Source of the DNA: Rahnella variigena
GTDB lineage: Bacteria; Pseudomonadota; Gammaproteobacteria; Enterobacterales; Enterobacteriaceae
Direction of reading: 5' to 3'
Assembly: GCF_003610915.1 (NCBI RefSeq)
Contig: NZ_NSDJ01000001.1
Location: forward strand, 1,798,001 to 1,862,000
Length of the DNA: 64,000 nt
The position numbers were made by a program, and so were the translations under genes. Under the pieces are notes generated by a model that was not told where the DNA came from, did not search any database, and saw only the letters and a program-made list of their open reading frames with translations. Shown one piece after another: positions 36,635 to 47,409 of this stretch (the stretch's first letter is position 1; each line of letters starts with the position of its first letter).

Positions 36635-36648
36635 TGTTACCGGTAACA
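36635..36648 (-). promoter_or_regulatory. LacI/GntR-type palindromic operator
   Basis: TGTTACCGGTAACA is a perfect 14-base palindrome matching the gluconate-repressor (GntR/IdnR) operator core TGTTAC..GTAACA. It lies between the alcohol dehydrogenase start and tadA. Confidence 0.6.
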
Positions 36649-36783
36649 TCATTTGATCTGGCGCAAGAATACGCAGATTAACCCGGCTAATTCCCTGATC
36701 TAATGACTATGAAATGTAAGGTTATTATCTGTTGGCATAAGCCATTTCTGCTATCAGAACCGCGGGTTATCATCATTAAGTAA

Positions 36784-37453
<670 letters not shown>

Positions 37454-37459
<6 letters not shown>

Positions 37460-38914
37460 CCCCAGCGCTTCCTGTGCATCCACCACCGGATAGCCCTGAC
37501 CCAGCTGAGCCTGTAGCGCCGCTTTCTGGGCCTGCTGTTTCTCTTTTTCCATCAGATATCCCACCAGACTGAGCTGATAGCGGCGGATATTCTCCACGTA
37601 ATTATACGCCTGCGTGCCGCGGGCATAACCGTAAGTCGTCCGGCTGAAGAAACGTTTCTGATTGAGCATCGGCAGCCTCTGCTTCACATCCGCCCAGCTG
37701 TCCGGATTCCCCTTTTGCTGTGCGGTCAGCTTGCGGGCGTCCAGCATATGGCCGTAACCCATGTTATAGGCCGCCAGTGCAAACCAGATCCGTTCATCCT
37801 GCGGAATAGATTCCGGCATTTTATCCATCAGATGCGACAGATATTGCGCACCGCCCCGGATACTTTGTTCGGCATCTGTCCGGTCATCGACATTTAGCCC
37901 GCCAGCCGTCGCGCGGGTCAGCATCATTACGCCACGCACACCGGTCGGTGATTTCGCCAGCGGATCCCAGTGAGATTCCTGATAGGCGATAGCGGCCAGC
38001 AAACGCCAGTCGATGTTCTGAGCATATTTTTCAAACAGCGGCTGCAAATCCGGCAGCGTTGTGTCGATGGCGTTCAGGAAAGTACGGGTATCGACATAAT
38101 CGAAATCACCTACGTGCCCGAGGTATTTTTCCTCCAGTTTTTCCAGCGTACCGTCCTCTGAAATCTGACTGAAGAAATCCAGCATAGCGGCAGCAAGGCT
38201 GTCGTCATCAGGTTGTTTGCGGTAATACCAGGTGACCGGTTCGTCGTCTGTGGCATCAAAGGCCACCGCAAGGCGCGGATAGACACGCTGCATCAGGGCG
38301 ATAGTGACCGAATCCCCCAGCGTATAATCGAGTTTGCCGTTTTCAACCTGTTGCAACAGGTCGCGGGGGGACAATTTATCGGTGGTGGTCCAGTTGAGGT
38401 CTGGATATTTTTGGCTGGCAGCTTCCAGCGTGGCGATATGCGCACTGCCGGCAGACACTACCAGCGAGCCTTTGATGTCGGCGAAACTTTTCGGGCGCAC
38501 GGCACCCTGCCGGTAAACCAGCTGCTGCGATACGGAATAGTATTCCGGACCGGCGCGGTAGTTTTTCAGGCGCTCATTGTTGTACACCAGCCCGGAAGCC
38601 AGCATGTCGGTTTTACCATGATCAAGATCGTCGAACATGCTCTCGATGGTGGTGTGCTGAGAAATCACCAGCTTCACGCCCAGATAATCTGCGAAGCGTT
38701 TAGCCAGTTCATAATCGAAGCCCAGATTGCCTTCAGGGGAGTCCATAAAAGTCAGTGGAGAATTGAGCGTGCTGACGCGCAATTCTCCACGGGATTTTAT
38801 CTGATCCAGCTGGTCACCTTCACCCCTGTGCCACGGCACGGCAGGCCACAAAGCCAGTGCCAGTAACAGGGCGGCGATCCCCATCAGAACATAATTAATT
38901 TTTAGTCGCGTCAA
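37454..38914 (-). CDS. mltF: Membrane-bound lytic murein transglycosylase F
   Basis: Cuts peptidoglycan glycan strands to 1,6-anhydro ends. The 486-residue protein has an N-terminal membrane anchor or signal ([15 protein letters not shown]). A periplasmic solute-binding-like domain (about 40-265; [14 protein letters not shown]) acts as regulator. The SLT domain has the catalytic Glu in [13 protein letters not shown] and GVRGVMMLT. It is convergent with tadA and divergent from purL, as in E. coli. Confidence 0.95.
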
Positions 38915-39079
38915 ATAGTTATCTCGCTGCGGCGCTCTTGTTTTTTTACGCTATGCTGTGCAGTTAGTATGGTTATATCCCCAGTGCTGACGCATTTTGC
39001 TCAACAAAACGGCAGTCTGCAACTTTATTCATAATAGCCATGGTAACGGTAAGGCTATAAAGGAATATGAAGTTTCCCG

Positions 39080-39118
39080 ACGCAAACGGTTTCGTCGGAC
39101 GCCAGCTTTCTTTATAAT
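39080..39118 (+). promoter_or_regulatory. purL promoter with PurR operator
   Basis: ACGCAAACGGTTTCGT at 39080-39095 matches the PurR box (ACGCAAACGTTTTCGT) with one mismatch. It overlaps a -35 region (39090-39095), followed after 17 bases by a perfect TATAAT at 39113-39118. Bound PurR would block polymerase. Confidence 0.85.
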
Positions 39119-39192
39119 AGCCCGCGTTTTCCCCCTGTTGCGCCCAATGAAGCACTGTGGTCAGTGTCTTCGAAGACGAGAGATCTGTGATT

Positions 39193-42100
39193 ATGGAAAT
39201 ACTGCGTGGTTCGCCCGCTTTGTCGGCTTTTCGCATTAACAAATTGTTGTCTCGTTGTCAGGAAGCACATCTTCCGGTCAGCGATATCTACGCCGAATAT
39301 GTACACTTTGCCGACGTCAGCGCACCGCTGAATTCGGACGAACAAACTAAGTTACAACGCCTCCTGAAATACGGTCCTTCTCTCGCTGAACACGCTCCTT
39401 CTGGTCGTTTATTGCTGGTCACCCCGCGTCCGGGCACCATTTCTCCCTGGTCTTCCAAAGCTACCGACATCGCCCACAATTGCGGTTTGTCACAGGTTCT
39501 GCGCCTTGAGCGTGGTCTGGCATTTTATGTTCAGGCACCGCAACTGACCGAAGCGCAGTGGAACGAACTGGGCGCATTGCTGCATGACCGCATGATGGAA
39601 ACCGTCTTTGCACGTCTGGAAGATGCTAGCGCGCTGTTCGCGCAGCATCAGCCAGCCCCGGTGCAACATGTGGATATCCTCGGCGTTGGCCGTGGGGCAC
39701 TCGAAGCCGCCAACACCAAATTAGGTCTGGCGCTGGCGCAGGATGAAATTGATTACCTGATGGAAGCCTTTACGTCGTTGGGGCGCAACCCGACAGACAT
39801 CGAACTGTATATGTTCGCACAGGCCAACTCAGAACACTGCCGCCACAAAATCTTCAACGCAGACTGGATTATCGACGGCGAAACCCAGCCGAAATCCCTG
39901 TTCAAGATGATTAAAAACACCTTTGAACAGACCCCTGACCACGTGCTGTCCGCGTATAAAGATAACGCCGCCGTGATGGAAGGTTCGCAGGTCGGCCGTT
40001 TCTACGCCGATGCGAAAGACGGTCTGTACGATTTCCATCAGGAGCAGGCGCATATCCTGATGAAGGTAGAAACCCATAACCACCCGACGGCGATCTCTCC
40101 ATGGCCGGGTGCGGCAACCGGTTCAGGCGGTGAAATCCGTGACGAAGGTGCAACGGGGCGCGGCGCAAAACCGAAAGCCGGTCTGGTTGGTTTCTCTGTT
40201 TCCAACCTGCGCATTCCTGGCTTTGAACAGCCGTGGGAAGAAGATTTCGGTAAGCCGGATCGTATCGTTACTGCGCTGGATATCATGACCGACGGCCCGC
40301 TGGGCGGCGCAGCGTTTAACAACGAATTTGGTCGTCCGGCGCTGCTGGGCTACTTCCGTACTTACGAAGAAAACGTCAACAGCCACAACGGCCCTGAGCT
40401 GCGCGGTTACCACAAACCGATCATGCTGGCCGGTGGTATTGGCAACATCCGCGCGGATCACGTGCAGAAAGGTGAAATCACCGTTGGCGCAAAACTGATT
40501 GTGCTGGGTGGTCCGGCGATGAATATCGGTCTGGGCGGCGGTGCGGCGTCTTCCATGGCATCGGGTCAGTCTGACGCGGATCTCGATTTTGCTTCCGTAC
40601 AGCGCGATAACCCGGAAATGGAACGCCGTTGTCAGGAAGTGATCGACCGTTGCTGGCAGCTGGGCGAAGCCAACCCGATCCTGTTTATCCATGACGTCGG
40701 TGCCGGCGGTTTATCCAACGCCATGCCGGAACTGGTCAGCGATGGCAACCGTGGCGGGCGTTTCCAGCTGCGCGACATCCTGAACGACGAACCGGGTATG
40801 AGCCCGCTGGAAGTCTGGTGTAACGAATCGCAGGAACGTTATGTACTGGCAGTTTCTCCGGCTCAGCTGGAACAGTTTGATGCTATCTGCCAGCGTGAGC
40901 GCGCACCTTATGCCGTGATTGGTGAAGCGACTGAAGAAATGCATCTTTCTCTGGAAGATAGCCATTTCGACAACCAGCCAATTGATATGCCGCTGGACGT
41001 TCTGCTGGGTAAAACCCCGAAAATGACCCGCGATGTCACCACGCTGAAGGCGAAAGGCGACGACCTGAATGCGGAAAACATTCAGATTGCAGAAGCGGTA
41101 AAACGCGTTCTGCATCTGCCCGCTGTGGCAGAGAAAACCTTCCTGATCACCATCGGCGACCGCACCGTCACCGGCATGGTGGCGCGTGACCAGATGGTTG
41201 GTCCGTGGCAGATCCCGGTCGCTGACTGTGCGGTCACCACCGCCAGCCTCGATAGCTATCACGGCGAAGCGATGTCACTGGGCGAACGTGCGCCAATTGC
41301 CTTGCTGGATTTCGCCGCTTCTGGCCGCATGGCCGTTGGCGAAGCGCTGACTAACATTGCCGCCGTCGAAATCGGCAGCCTGAAACGCGTTAAGCTTTCT
41401 GCTAACTGGATGTCTGCGGCCGGTCACCCGGGCGAAGATGCGGGTCTGTACGCCGCAGTAAAAGCGGTGGGTGAAGAACTTTGTCCGGCGCTGGGTATCA
41501 CCATTCCGGTGGGCAAAGATTCAATGTCGATGAAAACCCGCTGGCAGGAAGGTAATGAACAACGCGAGATGACGTCACCGCTGTCACTGGTGATCACCGC
41601 GTTTGCCCGCGTCGAAGACGTGCGCCACACCGTGACGCCGCAACTGCGTACCGATAAAGGTGACACTGCGTTGCTGCTGGTCGATTTAGGTGCCGGTCAT
41701 AACGCACTGGGCGCGACGGCGCTGGCACAGGTTTACCGTCAGCTCGGCAATACGCCAGCGGATGTGCGCAGTGCAGAGCAACTGGGTGGTTTCTTCAACG
41801 CCATGCAGGTGCTGGTGTCTGAGCAGAAATTACTGGCTTATCACGACCGTTCCGACGGTGGTCTGCTGGTGACGTTGGCTGAAATGGCCTTCGCGGGACA
41901 TTGCGGTCTGACCGCAGATATCGCGGCGCTGGGCACTGATTCGCTGGCGGCATTGTTTAACGAAGAACTGGGCGCGGTGATCCAGGTGCGTACGTCTGAC
42001 CGTGAAGCGGTTGAGAAAACGCTGGCTGATTTTGGTCTGGCAGACTGCACGCATTACCTCGGCAGCGTCGAAACCGGTGACCGCTTCATCATTTCTTCGG

Positions 42101-43083
42101 GTGACAAGCCGGTGTACAGCGAAAGCCGCACCACGCTGCGTACCTGGTGGGCTGAAACGACCTGGCAGATGCAGCGTTTGCGCGACAACCCTGAATGTGC
42201 CGATCAGGAACATCAGGCGAAAACCAACGATCTGGATCCGGGCCTGAACGTCAAACTGAACTTTGTCCCTGACGAAGACGTGGCTGCACCTTACATCGCG
42301 AAGGGCGCGCGTCCGAAAGTTGCCGTGCTGCGCGAGCAGGGCGTGAACTCCCACGTTGAAATGGCAGCTGCCTTCCATCGTGCCGGTTTCGATGCGGTTG
42401 ATGTCCACATGAGTGATTTGCTGGCGGGTCGCCGTGATTTGCAGGATTTCCATACGCTGGTGGCGTGCGGCGGATTCTCATACGGTGATGTGCTGGGCGC
42501 GGGTGAAGGCTGGGCGAAGTCAGTGCTGTTCAACGACCGCGTGCGTGAAGAGTTCGAAGAATTCTTCCACCGCCCGCAAACGCTGGCGCTGGGTGTATGT
42601 AACGGCTGTCAGATGATGTCGAACCTGAAAGAGCTGATCCCGGGCGCAGAACATTGGCCACGCTTCGTGCGCAACCTGTCTGACCGCTTTGAAGCGCGTT
42701 TCAGCCTGGTTGAAGTGACTGCCAGCCCGTCGATGTTCATGCAGGGGATGGCCGGTTCACGTATGCCAATCGCTGTTTCCCACGGCGAAGGCCATGTGGA
42801 AGTGCGTGACGCTGCGCATCTGGCACAAATCGAGCACAGCAATCTGGTGGCGCTGCGCTTTGTGGATAATAACGGTCAGGCAACCGAAGCGTATCCTGCG
42901 AACCCGAACGGTTCCCCGAACGGGATCACCGCGGTGACCAACCTGTCAGGTCGCGTTACTGTGATGATGCCGCACCCTGAGCGTGTTTTCCGTACCGTCA
43001 GTAACTCCTGGCATCCGGAAGAGTGGGGTGAAGACAGCCCGTGGATGCGCATGTTCCGTAATGCGCGTAAACAGCTTGGCTGA
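39193..43083 (+). CDS. purL: Phosphoribosylformylglycinamidine synthase
   Basis: Fourth step of purine synthesis, converting FGAR to FGAM with glutamine and ATP. The single-chain 1296-residue form is typical of proteobacteria. The N-terminal PurS-like part is followed by two AIRS-type synthetase halves ([32 protein letters not shown]). The C-terminal glutaminase has Cys in [13 protein letters not shown] and His-Pro-Glu in MMPHPERVF. The start at 39193 ([11 protein letters not shown]) follows homology. Confidence 0.98.
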   Translation: MEILRGSPALSAFRINKLLSRCQEAHLPVSDIYAEYVHFADVSAPLNSDEQTKLQRLLKYGPSLAEHAPSGRLLLVTPRPGTISPWSSKATDIAHNCGLSQVLRLERGLAFYVQAPQLTEAQWNELGALLHDRMMETVFARLEDASALFAQHQPAPVQHVDILGVGRGALEAANTKLGLALAQDEIDYLMEAFTSLGRNPTDIELYMFAQANSEHCRHKIFNADWIIDGETQPKSLFKMIKNTFEQTPDHVLSAYKDNAAVMEGSQVGRFYADAKDGLYDFHQEQAHILMKVETHNHPTAISPWPGAATGSGGEIRDEGATGRGAKPKAGLVGFSVSNLRIPGFEQPWEEDFGKPDRIVTALDIMTDGPLGGAAFNNEFGRPALLGYFRTYEENVNSHNGPELRGYHKPIMLAGGIGNIRADHVQKGEITVGAKLIVLGGPAMNIGLGGGAASSMASGQSDADLDFASVQRDNPEMERRCQEVIDRCWQLGEANPILFIHDVGAGGLSNAMPELVSDGNRGGRFQLRDILNDEPGMSPLEVWCNESQERYVLAVSPAQLEQFDAICQRERAPYAVIGEATEEMHLSLEDSHFDNQPIDMPLDVLLGKTPKMTRDVTTLKAKGDDLNAENIQIAEAVKRVLHLPAVAEKTFLITIGDRTVTGMVARDQMVGPWQIPVADCAVTTASLDSYHGEAMSLGERAPIALLDFAASGRMAVGEALTNIAAVEIGSLKRVKLSANWMSAAGHPGEDAGLYAAVKAVGEELCPALGITIPVGKDSMSMKTRWQEGNEQREMTSPLSLVITAFARVEDVRHTVTPQLRTDKGDTALLLVDLGAGHNALGATALAQVYRQLGNTPADVRSAEQLGGFFNAMQVLVSEQKLLAYHDRSDGGLLVTLAEMAFAGHCGLTADIAALGTDSLAALFNEELGAVIQVRTSDREAVEKTLADFGLADCTHYLGSVETGDRFIISSGDKPVYSESRTTLRTWWAETTWQMQRLRDNPECADQEHQAKTNDLDPGLNVKLNFVPDEDVAAPYIAKGARPKVAVLREQGVNSHVEMAAAFHRAGFDAVDVHMSDLLAGRRDLQDFHTLVACGGFSYGDVLGAGEGWAKSVLFNDRVREEFEEFFHRPQTLALGVCNGCQMMSNLKELIPGAEHWPRFVRNLSDRFEARFSLVEVTASPSMFMQGMAGSRMPIAVSHGEGHVEVRDAAHLAQIEHSNLVALRFVDNNGQATEAYPANPNGSPNGITAVTNLSGRVTVMMPHPERVFRTVSNSWHPEEWGEDSPWMRMFRNARKQLG

Positions 43084-43106
43084 TGCTAAATAAGCTCCAG
43101 TAATAA

Positions 43107-43139
43107 AAATCCGCAGTGCGCAAGCCTGCGGATTTTTTT
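43107..43139 (+). terminator. Terminator of purL
   Basis: AAATCCGCAG (43107-43116) pairs with CTGCGGATTT (43126-43135), followed by T. Confidence 0.85.
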
Positions 43140-43175
43140 GTCTGACTTACCGCAACTAAAGTAACGCTAACTCTC

Positions 43176-43192
43176 TGTTTTTCAATGGTTAT
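43176..43192 (+). promoter_or_regulatory. Possible PhoP box of the first pagP gene
   Basis: TGTTTT-TCAAT-GGTTAT resembles the direct-repeat PhoP box (T/G)GTTTA-N5-(T/G)GTTTA at about nine of twelve positions. PagP genes are PhoP-controlled in other enterobacteria. Confidence 0.35.
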
Positions 43193-43299
43193 ATCACTTA
43201 ATATTCATTTAATTGATTGTTGCTTAATTTATCATTAACTATTTATATGTAATCATCGTCATATAATGCCCAGGTCAACTCAACAGGGCTTATACGCCA

Positions 43300-43923
43300 A
43301 TGAAAAATATCATTTTCGCGAATATTCGTGCAGCACTCGCTTGCCCAATTTTTATGCTTTCATTATTAATATCCCTTAACGTGCAGGCACAGGATCATCC
43401 TGGTAATTCAACGGTAGAGAATGTTTCCTCGCAGGAAAATAATGAAGGCTTATGGGATTCATTCACCAATAATATTGCTGAAACGTGGAATACACCGCAG
43501 CAGCAAGATCTCTTTCTTCCGGTATTAACTCGTCATAACCGGCATACACACAGCAAAAAACAAATCGAAGGATATAACGAACATCCGTGGGGCGGAGGTT
43601 ACGGTATTTCGCGTTATGATGAGAAAGGAAACTGGCACGGCATTTATGCGATGGCCTTTAAAGATTCCTTTAATAAATGGGAGCCTGTTGCCGGTTACGC
43701 TTATGAAAAGATATGGCAGCCGCTTGATGATAAAGAATTCCGCTTAGGGGCAGGGTACATTACTGCCGTTTCAGCCCGTGACAATTATGATTACATTCCT
43801 TTTCCCATGGTGCTGCCGCTGGTATCAGCAGGCTATTCAAGGCTGACGTTCCAGACAACCTACGTGCCGGGAAACAACAGCAAAGGGAACGTCCTGTTCG
43901 GCTGGTTCCGTTTTCAGTTTTAA
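43300..43923 (+). CDS. pagP: Lipid A palmitoyltransferase PagP, copy 1
   Basis: Outer-membrane beta-barrel enzyme that moves palmitate from phospholipid to lipid A, lowering permeability to cationic peptides. The signal peptide ends around NVQAQD (residue 31). The family residues are present: His in LTRHNR, Asp-Ser in AFKDSFNKWEP, and the [16 protein letters not shown] stretch. The C-terminal aromatic GWFRFQF fits a barrel end. The protein is 207 residues. A second copy lies 265 bases downstream. Confidence 0.9.
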   Translation: MKNIIFANIRAALACPIFMLSLLISLNVQAQDHPGNSTVENVSSQENNEGLWDSFTNNIAETWNTPQQQDLFLPVLTRHNRHTHSKKQIEGYNEHPWGGGYGISRYDEKGNWHGIYAMAFKDSFNKWEPVAGYAYEKIWQPLDDKEFRLGAGYITAVSARDNYDYIPFPMVLPLVSAGYSRLTFQTTYVPGNNSKGNVLFGWFRFQF

Positions 43924-44113
43924 TCGTCTGAGTCTGAGTAAGGTGAGGGGAAAGTATTAAGAAAATCCCCGTTATGTTTTTCGGTTTATTCTTATTGGTA
44001 GGTTTTTTAAGTAAATTAATTGCCTAAACAGACCCTAACTATTTTAGGGATAATTCCTATAATGAATTACGGAAAGACTTTAAATTCATGAAATTGAATA
44101 AACCGACGTTTTT

Positions 44114-44147
44114 TGTTACTTCTTTGTTTAGTTTATAAAGACATTAT
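44114..44147 (+). promoter_or_regulatory. Possible PhoP-type promoter of the second pagP gene
   Basis: TGTTAC-TTCTT-TGTTTA at 44114-44130 has one perfect and one 4/6 PhoP half site. It is followed after 11 bases by CATTAT as -10, the spacing of PhoP-dependent promoters. Confidence 0.4.
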
Positions 44148-44188
44148 TTGTCTATGATACTCTCCTGACGCAGGGAGCTATTACAGAT

Positions 44189-44800
44189 ATGATGATTAAG
44201 AAAGTAATCGGTTGTGCAGGTATGACACTAACGCTGGGTATGAGCTCATCCGTGTGGGCAAATAACAGCGGCATTAATCCGGTCAGCGATCCGGATACCA
44301 TCCAGTATAAATCGCTGGCTGCGAACGTGTGGTCAGACTTTACGGATAAAGTCTCAACGACATGGAATGATTCTGATTCACAGGATCTGTATCTGCCGGT
44401 CATCACCTGGCATAACCGTCTGACATACGATAAAGAGAAAACCGATCGTTATAATGAACGTCCGTGGGGCGGGGGTTATGGTATTTCCCGCTACGATGAA
44501 AAAGGTAACTGGAACGGCATTTATTTTATGGCGTTTAAAGATTCCCATAATAAATGGGAACCGATCGGCGGTTATGGCTGGGAAAAAATATGGACACCTG
44601 CAGAAGATAAAAAATTTCGGTTAGGTTTAGGTTATACCGCGGCGGTGACGGCGCGTGACGACTATAACTATATTCCTATTCCGATCGTGTTACCGCTGGC
44701 TTCCATCGGCTATAACAAACTGACCTTTCAGGCGACGTATATTCCGGGAACCTACAATAACGGCAACGTTTTCTTTGCCTGGCTGCGGTATCAGTTCTGA
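44189..44800 (+). CDS. pagP: Lipid A palmitoyltransferase PagP, copy 2
   Basis: Paralogue of the preceding gene, 203 residues, with its own signal peptide ending at SSVWA (residue 25). The catalytic His (ITWHNR) and Asp-Ser ([10 protein letters not shown]) are present. The barrel body is highly similar to copy 1, while the signal peptides and the 20 residues after them differ. Separate promoter-like elements suggest independent control. The intervening 43924-44188 holds no gene. Confidence 0.9.
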   Translation: MMIKKVIGCAGMTLTLGMSSSVWANNSGINPVSDPDTIQYKSLAANVWSDFTDKVSTTWNDSDSQDLYLPVITWHNRLTYDKEKTDRYNERPWGGGYGISRYDEKGNWNGIYFMAFKDSHNKWEPIGGYGWEKIWTPAEDKKFRLGLGYTAAVTARDDYNYIPIPIVLPLASIGYNKLTFQATYIPGTYNNGNVFFAWLRYQF

Positions 44801-44901
44801 AGCGCTTTCTTTATGAATGAGTTTTGTGACTGAACAAAGTCCGGGCACAGGTTGTGAACCTGATCCCCCAATTTTGATGAATATTCCACTATGCTAAAAA
44901 T

Positions 44902-44943
44902 TCACCGCAAGAATCAATCTGTTGGGTTCTGCGGTGATTTTTT
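44902..44943 (+). terminator. Terminator after the second pagP gene
   Basis: TCACCGCA (44902-44909) pairs with TGCGGTGA (44930-44937), with GAA/TTC extending the stem and a T run following. Confidence 0.7.
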
Positions 44944-44986
44944 GTTTTCAGGGAATCTGTAAAACACTTCATCAAGAGGATCACTC

Positions 44987-46288
44987 GTGAAAAAAGCATC
45001 CCGTTATCTTGCGTTATCTGCACTTGCCTGCGTTTTGCCACTCTCGCTTCCTGCCGCTCAGGCGGCTCAGTCTGATAATTTACAACTCCAGCAAGTCCTG
45101 GTGCTCAGCCGTCACGGTATCCGTGCGCCGCTGGTCAATTACGGTGACGTGCTCGCCGAATCCACGACGCACACCTGGCCGGTGTGGAAAACTGAAGGTG
45201 GGTTGCTGACGCCGAAAGGTGGTCAGAATTCTGAACATATGGGCCAGTACTTCCGCGCATGGCTGGCAAAAGATAAATTGCTGCCTGCAACCGGCTGCCC
45301 GGAAAGTGCGCAGGTCTTTACTTATGCCAACAGCTTGCCGCGCACCATTGATACCGCAAAACATTTCTCCACCGGTGCTTTCCCGGGCTGCGACGTTTCA
45401 GTTATTAATCGCGTAGAAATCGGCAAAATGGATCCGGTGTTCAATCCGATTATCACCGCTGATGTGAACGATACTTTCAAAACCAACGCGCTGAATTCGG
45501 TTAACCAGCATGCCGGGGATGGCGGTATGGCAGGGCTGAATCAGCGCCTCAAGCCGAACTACCAGCTGCTGGAAAGTATCCTCGATTATAAAAACAGTAA
45601 AATCTGCAAAGAAAAACAGCAGTGCGATCTGGCTTCGCAGCCATCAGAAGTCGTGCTGACGCAGGGTAAAGAACCGGGTATTACGGGGCCGCTGCGTATG
45701 GCGACCGGTGCGGCGGATGCGTTTATGCTGCAATACTACGAAGGTTACCCGATGAAAGACGTGGCGTGGGGGAAAATAACGACGCCGGAGCAGTGGAAGA
45801 AACTGGAGGATATCAAAAATCTTTATCACGAAACGCTGTTCGGCTCGCCGGCGATTGCTGCCAACGCGGCTAAACCGTTGCTGACCTTTATTTCCGGTGT
45901 GCTGGATCCGAAACTGGCAACGACCGCCGATCAGAAAGCGGCGCAGCAGGCAAAACTGGCGGTGCTGGTCGGGCATGATTCCAATATCGCGTCACTGCTT
46001 GCGGCACTGAAAACCCAGGATTACCAGCTGCCGGGTCAGTACGAACGTACGCCAATCAACGGGACAGTAGTCTTCCAGCGCTGGCACGATAAAAAGACCG
46101 ATAAAGACCTGATGAAAATCGAGTATGTATATCCGACCGCCCGTCAGCTGCGCAACAATGTAGCGCTGAGCCTGAAAAATCCACCTGAACGCGTCACGCT
46201 GCAAATCGAAGGTTGTACCGTTGATAAGCAAGGTTTCTGCCCGATGGAGCAATTTAATCAGGCCGTGCAAAAGGATTTACAGGGCTGA
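44987..46288 (+). CDS. agp: Periplasmic glucose-1-phosphatase
   Basis: Histidine acid phosphatase (branch 2) that releases glucose from glucose 1-phosphate and has some phytase activity. The signal peptide ends AAQAAQS near residue 27. The catalytic RHGIRAP motif is near 42-48 and the proton donor motif HDSN (VGHDSNIASLLAAL) is in the C-terminal third. HDSN rather than HDTN points to Agp instead of AppA phytase. The start is GTG with AGAGGA eight bases upstream. It is 433 residues. Confidence 0.92.
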   Translation: MKKASRYLALSALACVLPLSLPAAQAAQSDNLQLQQVLVLSRHGIRAPLVNYGDVLAESTTHTWPVWKTEGGLLTPKGGQNSEHMGQYFRAWLAKDKLLPATGCPESAQVFTYANSLPRTIDTAKHFSTGAFPGCDVSVINRVEIGKMDPVFNPIITADVNDTFKTNALNSVNQHAGDGGMAGLNQRLKPNYQLLESILDYKNSKICKEKQQCDLASQPSEVVLTQGKEPGITGPLRMATGAADAFMLQYYEGYPMKDVAWGKITTPEQWKKLEDIKNLYHETLFGSPAIAANAAKPLLTFISGVLDPKLATTADQKAAQQAKLAVLVGHDSNIASLLAALKTQDYQLPGQYERTPINGTVVFQRWHDKKTDKDLMKIEYVYPTARQLRNNVALSLKNPPERVTLQIEGCTVDKQGFCPMEQFNQAVQKDLQG

Positions 46289-46296
46289 TGCCTTAA

Positions 46297-46339
46297 GCCG
46301 CTAACTGGCAATAGATAGCGTTTTAAGTTAGTTAGCGGC
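46297..46339 (+). terminator. Hairpin after agp
   Basis: GCCGCTAACT (46297-46306) pairs with AGTTAGCGGC (46330-46339). The following sequence is only moderately T-rich, so termination is likely but not certain. Confidence 0.5.
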
Positions 46340-46355
46340 GGCTTTCCTCAGCCAG

Positions 46356-46391
46356 ATAATGTGCCAAAGTTTCCTCACTCTGGCACATTAT
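46356..46391 (+). promoter_or_regulatory. Inverted repeat covering the desaturase start codon
   Basis: ATAATGTGCCA (46356-46366) and TGGCACATTAT (46381-46391) are perfect 11-base arms around a 14-base loop. The right arm contains the first two bases of the ATG at 46390. No ribosome site is visible before that ATG. Confidence 0.65.
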
Positions 46392-47397
46392 GGCGTCCTC
46401 TTCGTTTTACCTCAGCGCCCGTCAGCGGGCAGAGATTGCTTCCCGCTCCGCCCGTTTCTGGTGGCGGTTGGAAATCCCCACCTGGACACTGATCGCCACG
46501 GTTTACAGCGGCTGGTTTGCGCTGGTCTATTTCTGGGAAGATCTCGGTCCGTGGATTGCCACGCCTGCGCTTATCTGGTTCACGGCCTGGTATATGTCGC
46601 TGCAACACGAACTCATTCACGGGCACCCGACCCGTAAACCCTGGCTGAATCAGCTGCTCGGCACGCTGCCGCTGGCGGTCTGGTATCCCTATGGTTTATA
46701 CCGCGACACGCATTTACAGCATCATCGCAATGAACATCTGACGCTGCCGGGCGATGACCCCGAGGCGTATTATTTCAGCCGCGCCAGCTGGGAAAGCTTG
46801 TCGCCGCTGATGAAAGCTGTTGTTCGTCTGCGTAACACACTGCCGGGACGGATGCTGATCGGGCCACTGCTGGATATTTCCGCCACGCAGACCGGCACGC
46901 TGACAGCGTTATTGCGCGGTGACTGGCGCACAGTCGGCATGTGGGGTTTCCACGGGGTTTTGCTGACAGGTTTGTTGTACTGGATGTCGCTGCACGGCCT
47001 GTCTGCCGGGTATTTCATTCTGGCGGTGAGCTATCCGGCGCTGAGCCTGACTAAAGTCCGTTCTTTTTATGAACATCGCGCCGAACATTCGCCACAGGCA
47101 CGCTCAACCCTTAATGAGGCCGGTTTTATCTGGCGGCTGCTGTTCCTTAATCTCAATTATCATCTGGTACATCACGATTTGCCCGGCGTGCCGTGGTTCG
47201 CACTGCGTCAGGTGTATTTTGCTGAACGCAGAGCTTATATTGCGCGCAGCGAGGGGTTTGTGGTGAAAGGTTACCGGCAGTGGTTCAGGCAACACTCGCA
47301 GAAACCGGTTTGTGTAGAAGCGCATCCGTTTGCCAGCACTGGTGAGCCGGTGCAAACCGCGCGCAGCGACTATGATTATCAGCAGGAAACCCCCTGA
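46390..47397 (+). CDS. Membrane fatty-acid desaturase
   Basis: A di-iron membrane desaturase of 335 residues. The three histidine boxes are HELIHGH (about residue 75), HLQHH (about 105) and HLVHHD (about 255). Hydrophobic helices lie between them (WTLIATVYSGWFALVYFW, GVLLTGLLYWMSL). Substrate and position of the double bond cannot be read from sequence. Enterobacteria usually make unsaturated lipids by the anaerobic FabA route, so this is an accessory enzyme. The start codon lies inside an inverted repeat. A PhnD-like gene follows after 12 bases. Confidence 0.85.
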   Translation: MASSSFYLSARQRAEIASRSARFWWRLEIPTWTLIATVYSGWFALVYFWEDLGPWIATPALIWFTAWYMSLQHELIHGHPTRKPWLNQLLGTLPLAVWYPYGLYRDTHLQHHRNEHLTLPGDDPEAYYFSRASWESLSPLMKAVVRLRNTLPGRMLIGPLLDISATQTGTLTALLRGDWRTVGMWGFHGVLLTGLLYWMSLHGLSAGYFILAVSYPALSLTKVRSFYEHRAEHSPQARSTLNEAGFIWRLLFLNLNYHLVHHDLPGVPWFALRQVYFAERRAYIARSEGFVVKGYRQWFRQHSQKPVCVEAHPFASTGEPVQTARSDYDYQQETP

Positions 47398-47409
47398 CGG
47401 AGTGGCCGG

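Noticed and set aside
39288-42842. Many long open frames opposite purL
   Set aside because: They are shadows caused by the codon bias of purL and lack ribosome sites and family features.
43084-43299. Possible glmY small RNA downstream of purL
   Set aside because: In E. coli glmY lies between purL and glrK. Here purL is followed by pagP and I see no GlmY-like structure beyond the purL terminator.
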